The notes under the pieces were generated by a model. That model was not told where the DNA came from. It made no database searches and was given only the letters and a program-made list of their open reading frames with translations. This document shows positions 53,931-64,000 of a stretch of 64,000 bases of DNA, piece after piece. This DNA is from Anniella stebbinsi. Lineage: Eukaryota > Chordata > Lepidosauria > Squamata > Anniellidae. Where the stretch lies: assembly GCA_029215795.1 (NCBI GenBank), contig JARDYH010000001.1, positions 119,128,533 through 119,192,532 of the forward strand, read 5' to 3'. Both the position numbers and the translations under genes were made by a program. Each line of letters begins with the position of its first letter. Position 1 is the first letter of the stretch.

Positions 53931-54124
53931 GGCCGGATGTACACCAAGCAGGATATAGTACTATGAAAGCGGTATGAAAGCAGTATATGGTATGTGTCAA
54001 TGGGCCCCAACAGTTGTCAGTGCATTTCAATACTGCTATAAAGCAGTAGTGTGGCTCCTGCCTCTTATATACCCCTTTCATACAGCTTTCATAGTGCTAT
54101 ATCCTGCTTGGTGTGGATCTGGCC
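53931..54124. mobile_element. PIF/Harbinger-like MITE with TTT duplication, extended form
   Basis: Ends GGCCGGATGTACACC and GGTGTGGATCTGGCC are inverted; ttt on both sides (53928-53930, 54125-54127). It is longer than the other copies because an additional inverted right end (TTTCATAGTGCTATATCC, GCTTGGTGTGGATC) follows the usual GCAGTAGTGTGG end. Confidence 0.75.
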
Positions 54125-55631
54125 TTTGATATAGCTAAGGTACAAAACTGGATAAAAAGATGGAATTTTAGATAAATCAAAATTGTACTAATTGTAATAC
54201 AATAGCTAATAAAGAAGAGTGACTCAGAGAAGGAATATATGAAAAAAAGAAATGTACAGACATAGGAAAAATAGATATATTTTCAGAATTAAGAAATGGG
54301 AGGAAGAAGTAAGAAATGTAATGGAGTATGCAGACGAAATAAAAACATAATGTTTGAGAGATTTATCAGAAGAAGAGTTTGTATGCTCAGGGTTTGGTTC
54401 TATATTTAGAAAAAATGTGATGAAAACTTGAGTTAAGTTCTTTTAGAAATGAACATGCTTACAGAATTTTAGATGCACACACACACAAAAGTCTCATTTG
54501 ATGTATTTATAACATTTTTGAGTGTGTAATATTATGCAAAGAATCATCAGAAATTGATACTCAAAGAGAAGGAGGTAGAGATATTTGGAGAGGTACATTC
54601 AAATCTTTTGCACAGGTGAAGTGAATGGAAGTTCTTAACAACATGCTTAAGAAAAAAGTAAATTCAATATCAGTGAGGTACCCCCTTTAAAGTGAATGTG
54701 TGTTTTTTTTCTGAAGCAGACTGGATAGTTGTGAAAACATTAGAGAAAGCATATTAATTACCTGATGTAATTGTTCAACCCACTGAACAACAAGCAACTT
54801 CAATACCAGGAAAGAGAGATGTATGTAAAAAATATAGTAAATTGGAAAGGTAAACTGGATGTTAAGAACTTAGTTTTAAGGTCAAGAAAAATAAAAACTG
54901 AGATACAGATATTGATTAGATATGGGATCTGTCTTCTGTTGATGAAAAGGCTTCACTCATGGAAGTTGCTTCTGCCTGATTTCTGGGGATCCCCTTTCCC
55001 CTGGACTATGGCTCACCCCAATCAACAGTGTCCACTGACCTTCTGTGTAACATTTTCAGGGACTGGAGGGGTTCTTCTGGGGAGGAGTGGTTGTTGTGGG
55101 GAGGAAGGGCAGGGAAGTCCATTTCCACCAGCCCAATTGCATGCCCCCAAATGTGGATCTAACCCATTGTCAGCAAGCTAAATCCTTCTTGATGCGAATA
55201 TGAAAAATTAATATTTCCTGATCCTGGATGAACATATAATGGATTCACCAAATGCAGGGTAGATCTCAGTATGGCCACCACACTCATCAGAGAAATACTT
55301 ACATTTATTGGAACTATGACATTCAACCTCAATTCACTTTTTACAAAATCCAATGGGGAAAAAACTCATCTCTCCCATATGCTAGAAAACAGCAGCAGTT
55401 GCCATAGTAAATAGCCTCAAAAGTCAGAGCTTGTTAAAAAAAAAACTCTTTTTTTATCCATGCATTGTTCTTAGGTCTAATTCATTAGCCCCAATCCAGC
55501 TCTAATTATGGACAATGCACTCATAGGAACCCAAAGTCCTAGATGCCAATGCACATGCATGTAGTGAAAATGGTACATGTCATATTTACTACGCTTGATC
55601 TAGGAAGCCTGCCAACTACCTTATCTGAGAA
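54125..55631. other. non-coding, mostly unique sequence
   Basis: A-rich on the plus strand from 54130 to 54900. The frame at 54771-55181 has no recognisable domain. Confidence 0.45.
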
Positions 55632-56250
55632 TGTCTGGGAAAAATGCCAGGCCTTAATTGTTTGAAGGGTTTTATTTGCAGTTCGAAAATCCAATTACCA
55701 ATCGCCAGGGTCACACCAGTAGTTCCGTCAGTCCAGTTGTCAAAGCCAAAGGTCAAACCAGGTTTCCAGAGTCCAGGGTCCAAAGCAACAGTCAGCCGGG
55801 AGTTCAGTCCACAGGTTCTGATCCAAGATCATGTAGGATGTCAAGAGCCAAATACATCAGTTATTCTCAACAAATCTTAGCTTCTGCCTCCTCCCCCTTA
55901 TATACTTTGTTTGAGCCTGTTCACAGCTGCATGCAATTTCTTCGTTATCTTACTTAAGGCTTGCGTCAGCTGTGCTCTGTTTTCTCAGTCTCATGCTTCG
56001 CCTTGTGGGCTTAGCTTTCTCCGCCCGTTTGAGCTGCCGCCTTTGCTGGGGAGTTACTGGACAAACCCCTTCAGGCCCCGAGTCTTCCTCATTAGAAACA
56101 GGGGGTGGGAGAGGGTGGCTTTCCTGGGACTCTTCTGAGGAACCTCCCTGCTGTTCCTCCTCCTCCAGTAAGTCCTGGGGAATGGGTAAAGCTGCAGTTT
56201 CTGCCCCTTCTTCCTCCTCAGAGGAAGATTCTTCAGACTGCCTCATGACA
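55632..56250 (-). repeat. LTR of an LTR retrotransposon, antisense
   Basis: Bounded by TG (55632) and CA (56250). On the minus strand: U3 with an open frame of 98 codons (56246-55950) that is acidic first (EESSSEEEEGAE) and basic later (QQRRQLKRAEKAKPTRRSMR), a TATATAAGG box at about 55898-55906, and an AATAAA signal (complement of 55671-55676) about 230 bp downstream. This order (U3, TATA, polyadenylation signal) fits an LTR of about 619 bp. Flanks do not show a convincing short duplication, so I cannot say whether it is solo or part of a longer broken copy. The reading frame may be the tail of a polyprotein reaching into the LTR; Ty3/gypsy-type is my guess. Confidence 0.6.
55897..55906 (-). 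promoter_or_regulatory. TATA box of the LTR promoter
   Basis: TATATAAGG on the minus strand, placed between the acidic frame and the polyadenylation signal as expected in an LTR. Confidence 0.5.
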
Positions 56251-57950
56251 GTACGCCAGAATCTTTCTCCATTAATTTTTTATTGTTTCTGTGTACCAAG
56301 GAAAAACACCAGCTTAGGTGTAAAAATCCAGGAATAGAAAGTGGCAACTATAGGCCCCAGTAAAAAAATATGGTTGGTTTAGTCTTGCTTTTGAGTGTTC
56401 CAAAGGCAACTTATAGTAGCATAAACTCAGCATGACAAGCATAAACAATACATATATAAACTTACAGGTCTATCTGAAGAACTGATTGAGTAGTTCAACA
56501 TGCCCAGAGAAAATGTATATTTGTGTTTCCTCAAACAGCCAGCCCCCTGCCCCCATGTCACATGATAAATCATTTTTAAAAGAAAGGTATTTTCTTAAGC
56601 AGTTTGTAATAAGGCACAGGGCTCTGCCATTCAAAGGAAAAGGGTCAGACAACCAAGGTCCGAAACAAGCCTAAATGGGCTCAAGCACTCTGGAAAACTA
56701 CTGTAGTACTCTAGGCATCATGGAAAAAGGGAGGCCTCACACAGAAGCCTCCATAGAGGCTCTGCTGGTGGTGGTAGCCAAACACTATTATTATCCAAAT
56801 ACTGCCTGGTAAATTTATGGAAATGGGAGAGGACTGGAGGGCAGGGTGAAAGAGCTGACTAGCAGAGGTAGCAAGGAGTAAGGCCCAATATGAGCCTTCA
56901 AAATTTAAACCTCCTCATGTTGGGGTGAATTTGCTCCTATTGCTACATAAAATGTCTTGATCCTAGCCAGCTAGGGATTGATAACATGATGAATATGATG
57001 TAATCACTCTGTATTTTATTTTATTTTATTTTATTTTCCAGAGAGACACTTTGAGCACAATTTATTTGTGAAAAATGTAGTATATAAATAGAGCTTAGAT
57101 TATGACTTTGGGTCACAACAAACATTATATTAAATCTGTATGGCTATTTTTACTCTAAAGTAGGCATGGATTAGTGGGGTGGTAGAGGGGGCCTTTAAAG
57201 ATCCAGATTAGTATGGAGGTAGAGGGAGCCTTTAAACATCCAGACTGGGTTCCCTACACCTACTCTAGAGTAATTAAAAAAAAAGATTTCGCAGCTAGAT
57301 ACAAATTTAAGGTAATGTCTGTTTTAGCCCTAATCAGGTTTGGCTACATACATGGCAACTTCATTGAGGGAGAAATACCTTCAGTACAAATAGGGATAAG
57401 GGAGAATATTGTCCAGACACTAGAGCCAACATTCTCTATCTTGCCATACTGTACTGGCAGTTCCATTGCCAGCCAGCACTTTTTGTCAAGACTCTCTGTA
57501 ACATTACAAATCTCTGCATGTATGGAATCTGTAAGTATAAAGCTATGGTTACTGTTATGTATTCCTGTTATAGCTGTGTATTTTATGGTGAGTATTTTTA
57601 AGGGAAGAGTGAGATGAGTGGCTGAAGGAATGGTGAATCTGCATATGTGTGATTAGCTGAGTGAGTGAAGAGGGTGAAGTAGTTGAGCTATATAAACTTC
57701 TGCTGTGCAAGTCAGATTGGAGTTGACGTGAGAGGGTTTAGATCAGAGATAGGATTTTAGAACTGAGAGAGAAAGAGAGAAAGAGAGGTGTGTGGTGATT
57801 GTGAGAGTGATGAGGTCTATTGTGAATGAGTGGACATACATTAATAGAATGGTTAAGTGCTACTTATTTACTGTTCAACCACTTGTTGTAATTCATAAAG
57901 TTTTATTTCTTTATATAAATTACACACCTTCTGCTCTTGTCTATGTAAGG
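56251..57950. other. non-coding; (TTTTA)n and a purine-rich stretch
   Basis: No gene I can support. (TTTTA)n at 57012-57037; GAGA-rich sequence at 57762-57790. The 134-codon frame at 57213-57617 has no recognisable domain. Confidence 0.45.
57012..57037. repeat. (TTTTA)n microsatellite
   Basis: About five TTTTA units. Confidence 0.9.
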
Positions 57951-58271
57951 TAGGCTGACCAGATAAAATCCAGGTCAGGGCTCATGTAACTTTAATAGTT
58001 GTAGAGAAAAGGGAATTTCAGCCAATTGGCATTTGTATGCAATTAGTTCCTGGTGATATTCCCTCTTCATCACAACAGTTAAAGGTGCAGGCACTATACT
58101 AGAGTGACCAGATACAAAAGAAGGCAGGGCCCCTGCAACTTTAACAGTTGTGATGAAGAGGGAATTTCACCAGGAACTAATTGCATACAAATGACACTGG
58201 CTGAAATTCCCTTTTCTCTACAACTGTTAAAGTTACATGAGCCCTGACCTGGATTTTATCTGGTCACCCTA
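57951..58271. mobile_element. 321-bp foldback MITE, variant ends, perfect 8-bp duplication
   Basis: Flanked by atgtaagg on both sides (57943-57950, 58272-58279). The inner arms match 22551-22870, but the outer arms are altered on both sides in the same way: GACCAGATAAAATCCAGGTC on the left and GACCTGGATTTTATCTGGTC on the right, where the other copies have GACCATATGAAAAGGAGGAC and its inverse. The palindrome is thus kept despite the change. Confidence 0.9.
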
Positions 58272-60206
58272 ATGTAAGGGGAAGGTAATAAGGGGGAATA
58301 ATACAGGTGAAAATATAAACTGGGGTGCCCTTACAGCTCAAGGACAGAGCAAAGGGTTGGAACTGAGCTTTAAAGGTTCTGGGGGCAGTAAGACTATGTG
58401 TGGGGAAGGTGTTTGCTGCTGGGGTGAGAAAGGTCTTAGAGAAGGCGAATTCTCACTGGGAACAGGCGGGAACACCACAGTGTTACTCCTGTCACAAGTC
58501 CTATTGTTCTGTATGACTAACTGGGGAAGGATGTAGATGGGGTGTTTGTTTAATTTGTTTATCTATTTGCTTCTTATTGAAAGTAATTAGGTAGGGACAG
58601 ACAACAGCTGCCTTTGGATAGGCATCCAGCTGTGAATGTTATTTATCTGCATTGCATTATTGTCAATAAAATATACTTCAAAAAGGATATCTCAATTCCC
58701 ATATTGCTCGATTAGTTGACTATCTGTGGCTAGACCAGGGCAAAGGAATATTGGCCAGCTGCCACAGCAGTGGAGACATGTTTCCTGTTTTTCTGCACCC
58801 TTTTCTGCAGTTTTTTATCTTCTTGCTGGATTTCTGAAAATGGGTTTTGTGGAAGCAAAAAATGACTGTGACAGATGAATGCTACATAGTTACAGTTGGT
58901 ATCATCTGACATAAACTTGATTCTAGTCCCTAGGTCATTATACTACATGTAACCAATTCTGCACTTAAAGATTTGCATTAGATGTCACAGAAATGACTCC
59001 AGTTTCAGGAGTCACTCTAACTCCTGTCAGCAGAGACTATGGAGACTCCTGGTGCCATGCAGGGAGCACCATAATTTAATTGGGGGAGGGGAGGTCTTTA
59101 TCATCCCTATTCTAATGTCCTCATATTCTCTGTGGGTGCCACAACCTTCATTAAAATATGGTGAAGGGGCCTCATTATACCCCAGCAATAAATGTATGCT
59201 GTCACGCTCTGTTTGTCCCTCTACGTGATGATGGCTTCTGTCACTTTAAGTGCATTATGGGGTTTATTATTAGCCTTAAGGAAATACACTTAGGAGATCT
59301 CCCTTTCCCACATTTTCTTAGAACTGCACTTGTGTGGCAGCCACAGGAGAAAGTGTGAACAACTCTATCTGGTTTAATAATCCCAAATTGTTCAAGGGGA
59401 AGTAGAAGACAAAATGCAAAACTTCTACATTACTGTTAACCTGGTAAATTAGTTGCCCTCAAGGTGGGGTGTACCAGACAAAATATGCTAGTGAAGGAAG
59501 CGTAAAGTAATAGCATGTACAGGGAAATGTGTTCATTTTCTTAACTGAGGAAGAAATGTATAAGTGCATACTTCAACTGAGGTTTTTTTAAACATATTTA
59601 ACATAGGAGTAAAGCAGATTTTGCAGTGGTGAGGAAAGCTACATATCAGATATGAGGGAAAGGGTAATGGAAGGAACACTAGAGAACAACACGAGAGTGA
59701 GTTGCCTGGTAACAGAATGTGTGGGATGGAAAAGGGGGTTTGAATATAAATAGAGGCAGACTCAAATAGAGTGCCCAGCTCAAAGAGCTGAGTATACAGC
59801 AGAACCACAGAAGATTGAGATTGTTGTTTAAAGTTGTGGAGAATGTATAACAGAAATGTTGGATGCTTTGGGTCGGCTTCTGAGGAAAAACGGTGGACCC
59901 CACATACATTTTAATAATGCTTTCAAGGCACACAAAACTCTAATAGCAGCTATTCTGCTCTTGAGAGAACTACATCTGAGTGCTGTACACAGCCTTATAA
60001 AAACAGCTAGCCAGGCAGCTCCCAGATGGAATCGCTTATACTATACAACCTGACACAGATCTTATGCACTCATCATGGGGAGCAATTCATTGCACATGTT
60101 AAAAATAAAACCATTCCAAATTAGTGATGGCAATTAATTTTGGAATTGGGTGAGTTCTGAAGCATATGACCCCACTTTGAAATTCCTATGCATGCTATGA
60201 TCTGAA
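58272..60206. other. non-coding, mostly unique sequence
   Basis: No gene or repeat recognised in about 1.9 kb. Confidence 0.5.
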
Positions 60207-60429
60207 GGAAGCCAAAAAAGCCAAAGGCAAAGGGGTGGAACCAGAGAATAAAATTTAATAAAAATAAAATATACTACCAACGCGTTTCGGACAACATATT
60301 GTCCTTCTTCAGGGTTGTCCGAAATGCGTTAGTAGTATATTTTATTTTTATTAAATCTTATTCTCTGGTTCCACCCCCTTTGCCTTCGGCTTTTTTGGCT
60401 TTTTTCCTGAGGTTCTTTTCCTTTTGGTT
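60207..60429. mobile_element. 223-bp hairpin element with a 16-bp flanking duplication
   Basis: Arms of about 85 bp pair almost perfectly: GGTGGAACCAGAGAATAAAA (60235-60254) with its inverse at about 60350-60374, and CGCGTTTCGGACAAC (60281-60295) with GTTGTCCGAAATGCG; the loop is ATATTGTCCTTCTTCAGG. The flanks catgctatgatctgaa (60191-60206) and catgttatgatctgaa (60430-60445) agree at 15 of 16 bases. That is too long for hAT (8 bp) or Harbinger (3 bp) and fits LINE-type target-primed insertion or a duplication of the site. No coding capacity. Not recognised as a named family. Confidence 0.8.
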
Positions 60430-60445
60430 CATGTTATGATCTGAA

Positions 60446-61169
60446 CCAAATGAAACATATGACCCAACGCCACAGCCACCCAATCCCTTCCACAATTAAA
60501 TGTATCTGGATGCTGCAATGGCAAGAGCCGGGGCCTCCATTGTGCCCCAAAACACTGCCACAGAAGCATCCCAGGCACTAGGGCCCCTGGGAAATGTAGC
60601 ATTTCAATGCTCATAAGGGCAGGGGTCGAGTGGGCGTCAGGTTTATAGGGACAATGGAGGAAAGCTCTTGGGCTTTCTTGCACTCCCGATTATGTCATCA
60701 GTGTGACAAAACCCACCGCTATGATAAGGATATGATGTATTTTTGGATTTTTTTAAAAAAAATGGTTTTAAAGTGCTTCCTAAATCAAGATGTGGGTGCT
60801 TGCCTTTTACTACTCAACATCTGGTTCCTGAGGTGCCCTTTTAACTTCAGAGGTCTCCTTTGGGCTATTCTTGGAAATGGAAACTTTTAAAAGACAATCA
60901 ATACACAAAATACCGAATGTTGCTGAACTGCCCCTCTGAACCTCCCCACCCCCAACATAAAAGGGAAGGACAGCAGACCAGTACTGCAATGAACAGGAGC
61001 AGGTAGCGCTCTTCTGGTTCAGTCAAGGCACTCCTTGAGAAGGGCCAGGGAGCTCATTCTTTCTCTGGCATGCTTATGATATGCAATTCATCTCCACAGG
61101 ATGCTATGATATCCACTAGCACAGCCAGCTTTAAAAATGATTAAGCTTTGTATTGGAACACTCTAATAT
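60446..61169. other. non-coding, no recognised feature
   Basis: No gene seen. Confidence 0.5.
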
Positions 61170-61349
61170 AACATCCTTCAAACGTCTTCTTTAGACAGGC
61201 TTTCCCTGGATTATAACTTATCCTGGTTTTATATGACATTAAAAAAAAGTTTTAAATTTTGACTTTTGTATATTATGGTTTTAATTGTGAACTGTCCAGA
61301 GAGCCTTGGCTGTTGGGCAATATAAATATGTAATAAATAAATAAATAAT
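61170..61349 (+). repeat. L2-clade LINE 3' tail
   Basis: CAAACGTCTTCTTTAGACAG ('F...LKTSSLDR' region), T-rich UTR, then AACTGTCCAGAGAGCCTTGG, CTGTTGGGCAATATAAATAT and (AAAT)n. Confidence 0.7.
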
Positions 61350-62062
61350 ATTGAATGAGGTGCATGTCCCCCTAAACCATTTAACGGTTTCTTGGAAGTA
61401 AACGTATGGTCAGTGCAAATGGATTTTTCGAGCTCTTAGGACAGCCAAAAACTGATATTACATCATTTGAAGGATAAATGTTCACCTCCCATAATGCAAT
61501 GGATTGAAGACCTAACAACGCTATCAACATTTGAACAGGTAGTATGTAGGCGCCACTCACAAACGAATAAATATTTGCATATTTGGTCTGCTTTTCTTTC
61601 TTTTTTTTAGAAAGTTGTACTTGATGGAATATTGATATTTCTCTGCATGTAACTTCATCATGTTGTTTTTCTTCTTTCTGTAATTTGTTTTTTGTTTTGT
61701 TAAATTCACATTAAAAGGGGGGAAAAAAGATTAATAAAAAAGATTACACTATAACCTGATTGTGTGCAAATGAGAAAACAATATCTATATTATTGATATA
61801 CAAAACAAGTTCAAAATAAATGAATACAACTGAAATAATGCAACAGTCATATGTTATGTATCACACCATTTAAAACAACCCATGAAAATACAATGGTACA
61901 ACTGAAAGGAGCAAGCCATTAGACAATTTGGTATTGTTTTAGCAGGTGCTGCCCACACCAGTGATTGTTAGATTATCCAAATTTTATCTATGTATTTTCA
62001 CACATTTTCACACAATTAGGAGTCTTGTGTTTCAATTTTGTGCTTCGCTCTTGTCCCCTGGC
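61350..62062. other. non-coding, AT-rich
   Basis: Nothing recognised. Confidence 0.5.
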
Positions 62063-62581
62063 TAGGGTGACCTTATGGAAAGGAGGACAGGGCCCTGTAT
62101 CTTTAACAGTTGTATATAAAAGGGAATTCAGCAGGTGTCATTTGTATGCATGCAGCACCTGGTGAAATTCCCTCTTCATCACAGCACTTAAAGCTGCAGG
62201 AGCCCTGCCCTCTTTCGTATCTGGTCACTCTAGTGTAGCTCCTGCAGCTTTAACTGCTGTGGTGAAGAGGGAATTTCACTAGGTGCTGCCTGCATACAAA
62301 TGACACCTGCTGAAATTCCCTTTTCTATACAAGTGTTAAAGATACAGGAGCCCTGTCCTCCTTTCCATATGGTCACCCTATTAAACAACAGTAAAAGCTG
62401 CAGGAGCCCTGCCCTCTTGACCAGATACAAAAGAGGGTAGGGCTTCTGTAGCTTTAACTGTTGTGATGAGGGAATTTCACTAGGTGCTGCATGCATACGA
62501 ATGACACCTGCTGAAATTCTCTTTTCTATACAACTGTTAAAGATACAGGAGACCTGTCCTCCTTTCCATATGGTCACCCTA
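62063..62581. mobile_element. 519-bp composite foldback MITE with perfect 8-bp duplication
   Basis: Flanked by cccctggc on both sides (62055-62062, 62582-62589). The first part, 62063-62380, is a normal foldback copy with its own right end CATATGGTCACCCTA; it is followed by a short forward piece (GTAAAAGCTGCAGGAGCCCT) and a second right arm that ends again in CATATGGTCACCCTA at 62581. Since the outer duplication encloses everything, the extra arm was there at insertion or was added inside the element later. Confidence 0.9.
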
Positions 62582-64000
62582 CCCCTGGCCCTTTTGATTT
62601 TGTGTGCTTAAAAATAATTAGGCCAATTCATGAAAGACAGGTTTATCAATGGAAACTAACACTACTATTTAGACACGGAGCTACCAGGTAGAATGGCAAT
62701 AAACCTTTGATAAGCAGTTGCTTCAGGGAAATGCATGTGCTCATCATGCTCTATTTCTGATCTTCTAGGAGACATCTGATTGGTCACTGCTAGAGAGAGT
62801 GTATAGGACATGAGGGATCATTCATCTGAGCCAGCAAGGCAATTGTTGTGTCCTTTGCAAAGATTTTTCCTGGGGCTGAGGATTGTTCCTTGCAGAAGTA
62901 GAAAATTAAAGAAAAGCTTTTCATTGCATTCTTTCACTCTTCCAGACTGCTTGTATCCAACATAAATCTCTGACCTGAATGAGTATCATAGAACTGCATA
63001 ACAAGAAAGTGTCAACTTATTTGCAGGTTTGTTCAAAGTCCTAAGCATCAGAAACATTGAAATCCTATAAGCTTACAAGTTCTTGTAGTCCTAGGCAATT
63101 CATATCATACACCCTTACCTGTCCTACTAGCACTTGGAAACACATCAAATAGCCAAGTAATAGCAACCCCCTCCTCCCCCCACCTCCACAAAGCTCTTTA
63201 AAGACTCTGGAGATCCTGGTCAAGCTGCCATAAATCTCTTCTGGCATCTAGTACTCCAGGGTATTTTACCTTTTGATCTCAAGTTGCAACTAACAATCTC
63301 TTGAAGCAAAATTAAGTGTAGAGCAAGCTCCGGAATTCCCATGCCTCCATTCACAGAGCTCATTATTGAATACAATCGATAGCTATGAACACATTCTTTG
63401 CCACCAGTATGCTACACTGCTGTAGGTATCTAATGAAATCTCAATTTAACTGATTTCTCCTTGATGAAATAGATTTCTGTCACTGTGCGCTTGTTTCAGA
63501 CTTTCTGAATCTATTAGCAGTAGGCAGAAGTCCTCAGGAATACCTGAATGAATGGGCCCTTTGGCTTCAGGAGACAAGCATTCCTAGGATTATGGCTTTA
63601 ATGATTGGCAAAGCTGGCATGTATAAGTCTGAGCATGGGAATAGTGAAGTCTGCCTTCTACTTCCGCAATCTTTTTGCCCGTATAGAATCAGGTGCTTCT
63701 TTGCTTTACATTCCTGATCCAATATAATAGTCATTGTTAATATATACATTTCAGAAGTAATGAGACAGAAGTTTTTCTTAGTTCCCTTTAACATATGAAT
63801 TAATTTTGGTAATGTAATTAAATCAGTGAAAGCCTTTCTGGACCATTCTATTCTGGGTAGATTTATGCTTCTGTATCTAATTTTCATCACAATAAATTCA
63901 CCAGGCAGACAACAGCCACAACTTCAAAGATTCCTCATGGCAGCAAAAACCATCTGCAAAACCATTCTTGATTATTAAATAACAACAACAAAAAGAGTTA
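62582..64000. other. non-coding, mostly unique sequence
   Basis: No gene or repeat recognised up to the window end; frames at 63065-63247 and 63567-63890 have no domain. Confidence 0.5.

Noticed and set aside
54771..55181. 136-codon frame as an exon
   Set aside because: No domain or splice signals; amino-acid composition is that of random translated DNA.
57213..57617. 134-codon frame with hydrophobic stretch near its end
   Set aside because: No recognisable family, no start context or splice evidence, single isolated frame in AT-rich DNA.

Overview
This is a gene-poor, repeat-rich stretch of vertebrate nuclear DNA, most likely from a squamate reptile (lizard or snake side; species not identifiable from sequence alone). 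The evidence is the combination of L2-clade and CR1-clade LINE fragments with truncated 5' ends, tRNA-derived SINEs, several palindromic MITE families, many CA/GT, CT and TA microsatellites, and AT-rich non-coding DNA. No bacterial-style operons exist. I found no convincing host exon: every long reading frame that makes sense belongs to a transposable element.

Layout. 1-20 kb: the edge of a hAT-like element cut by the window start (1-411), an antisense SINE, L2 tails, a foldback element (about 4.0 kb), simple repeats, a decayed retroelement carrying an SGNH-type hydrolase frame (6.5-7.7 kb, minus), a 24-bp minisatellite, more L2 tails, two antisense CR1 copies (16.8-17.5 and 18.2-19.3 kb; the second keeps a 299-codon reverse transcriptase frame) and a full tRNA-derived SINE (19.8 kb). 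20.65-22.45 kb: an 1800-bp, extremely GC- and CpG-rich hAT-like element with a perfect 8-bp target duplication and five palindromic units about 242 bp apart. 22.5-38 kb: a 320-bp foldback MITE with a perfect 8-bp duplication, CR1 pieces, nested MITEs and repeat pairs. 38.3-39.5 kb: a diverged sibling of the GC-rich element with three palindromic units at the same spacing. 40.9-46 kb: three L2 copies, one of about 2 kb spanning the reverse transcriptase and C-terminal region. 46-64 kb: mostly unique AT-rich DNA, an LTR (55.6 kb), two more copies of the foldback MITE (58.0 and 62.1 kb), and a near-perfect 223-bp hairpin element with a 16-bp flanking duplication (60.2 kb).

How the parts relate. 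L2 and CR1 supply reverse transcriptase; SINEs depend on LINE machinery. The MITEs carry no protein and must have been moved by transposases encoded elsewhere. The most distinctive signal is the pair of GC-rich and AT-richer hAT-like elements (20652-22451 and 38325-39510): different sequence, but the same plan of related ends, a subterminal hairpin, and an array of palindromes with a shared centre. They look like two branches of one non-autonomous lineage that amplifies internal palindromes. Boundaries given without a target duplication are approximate.
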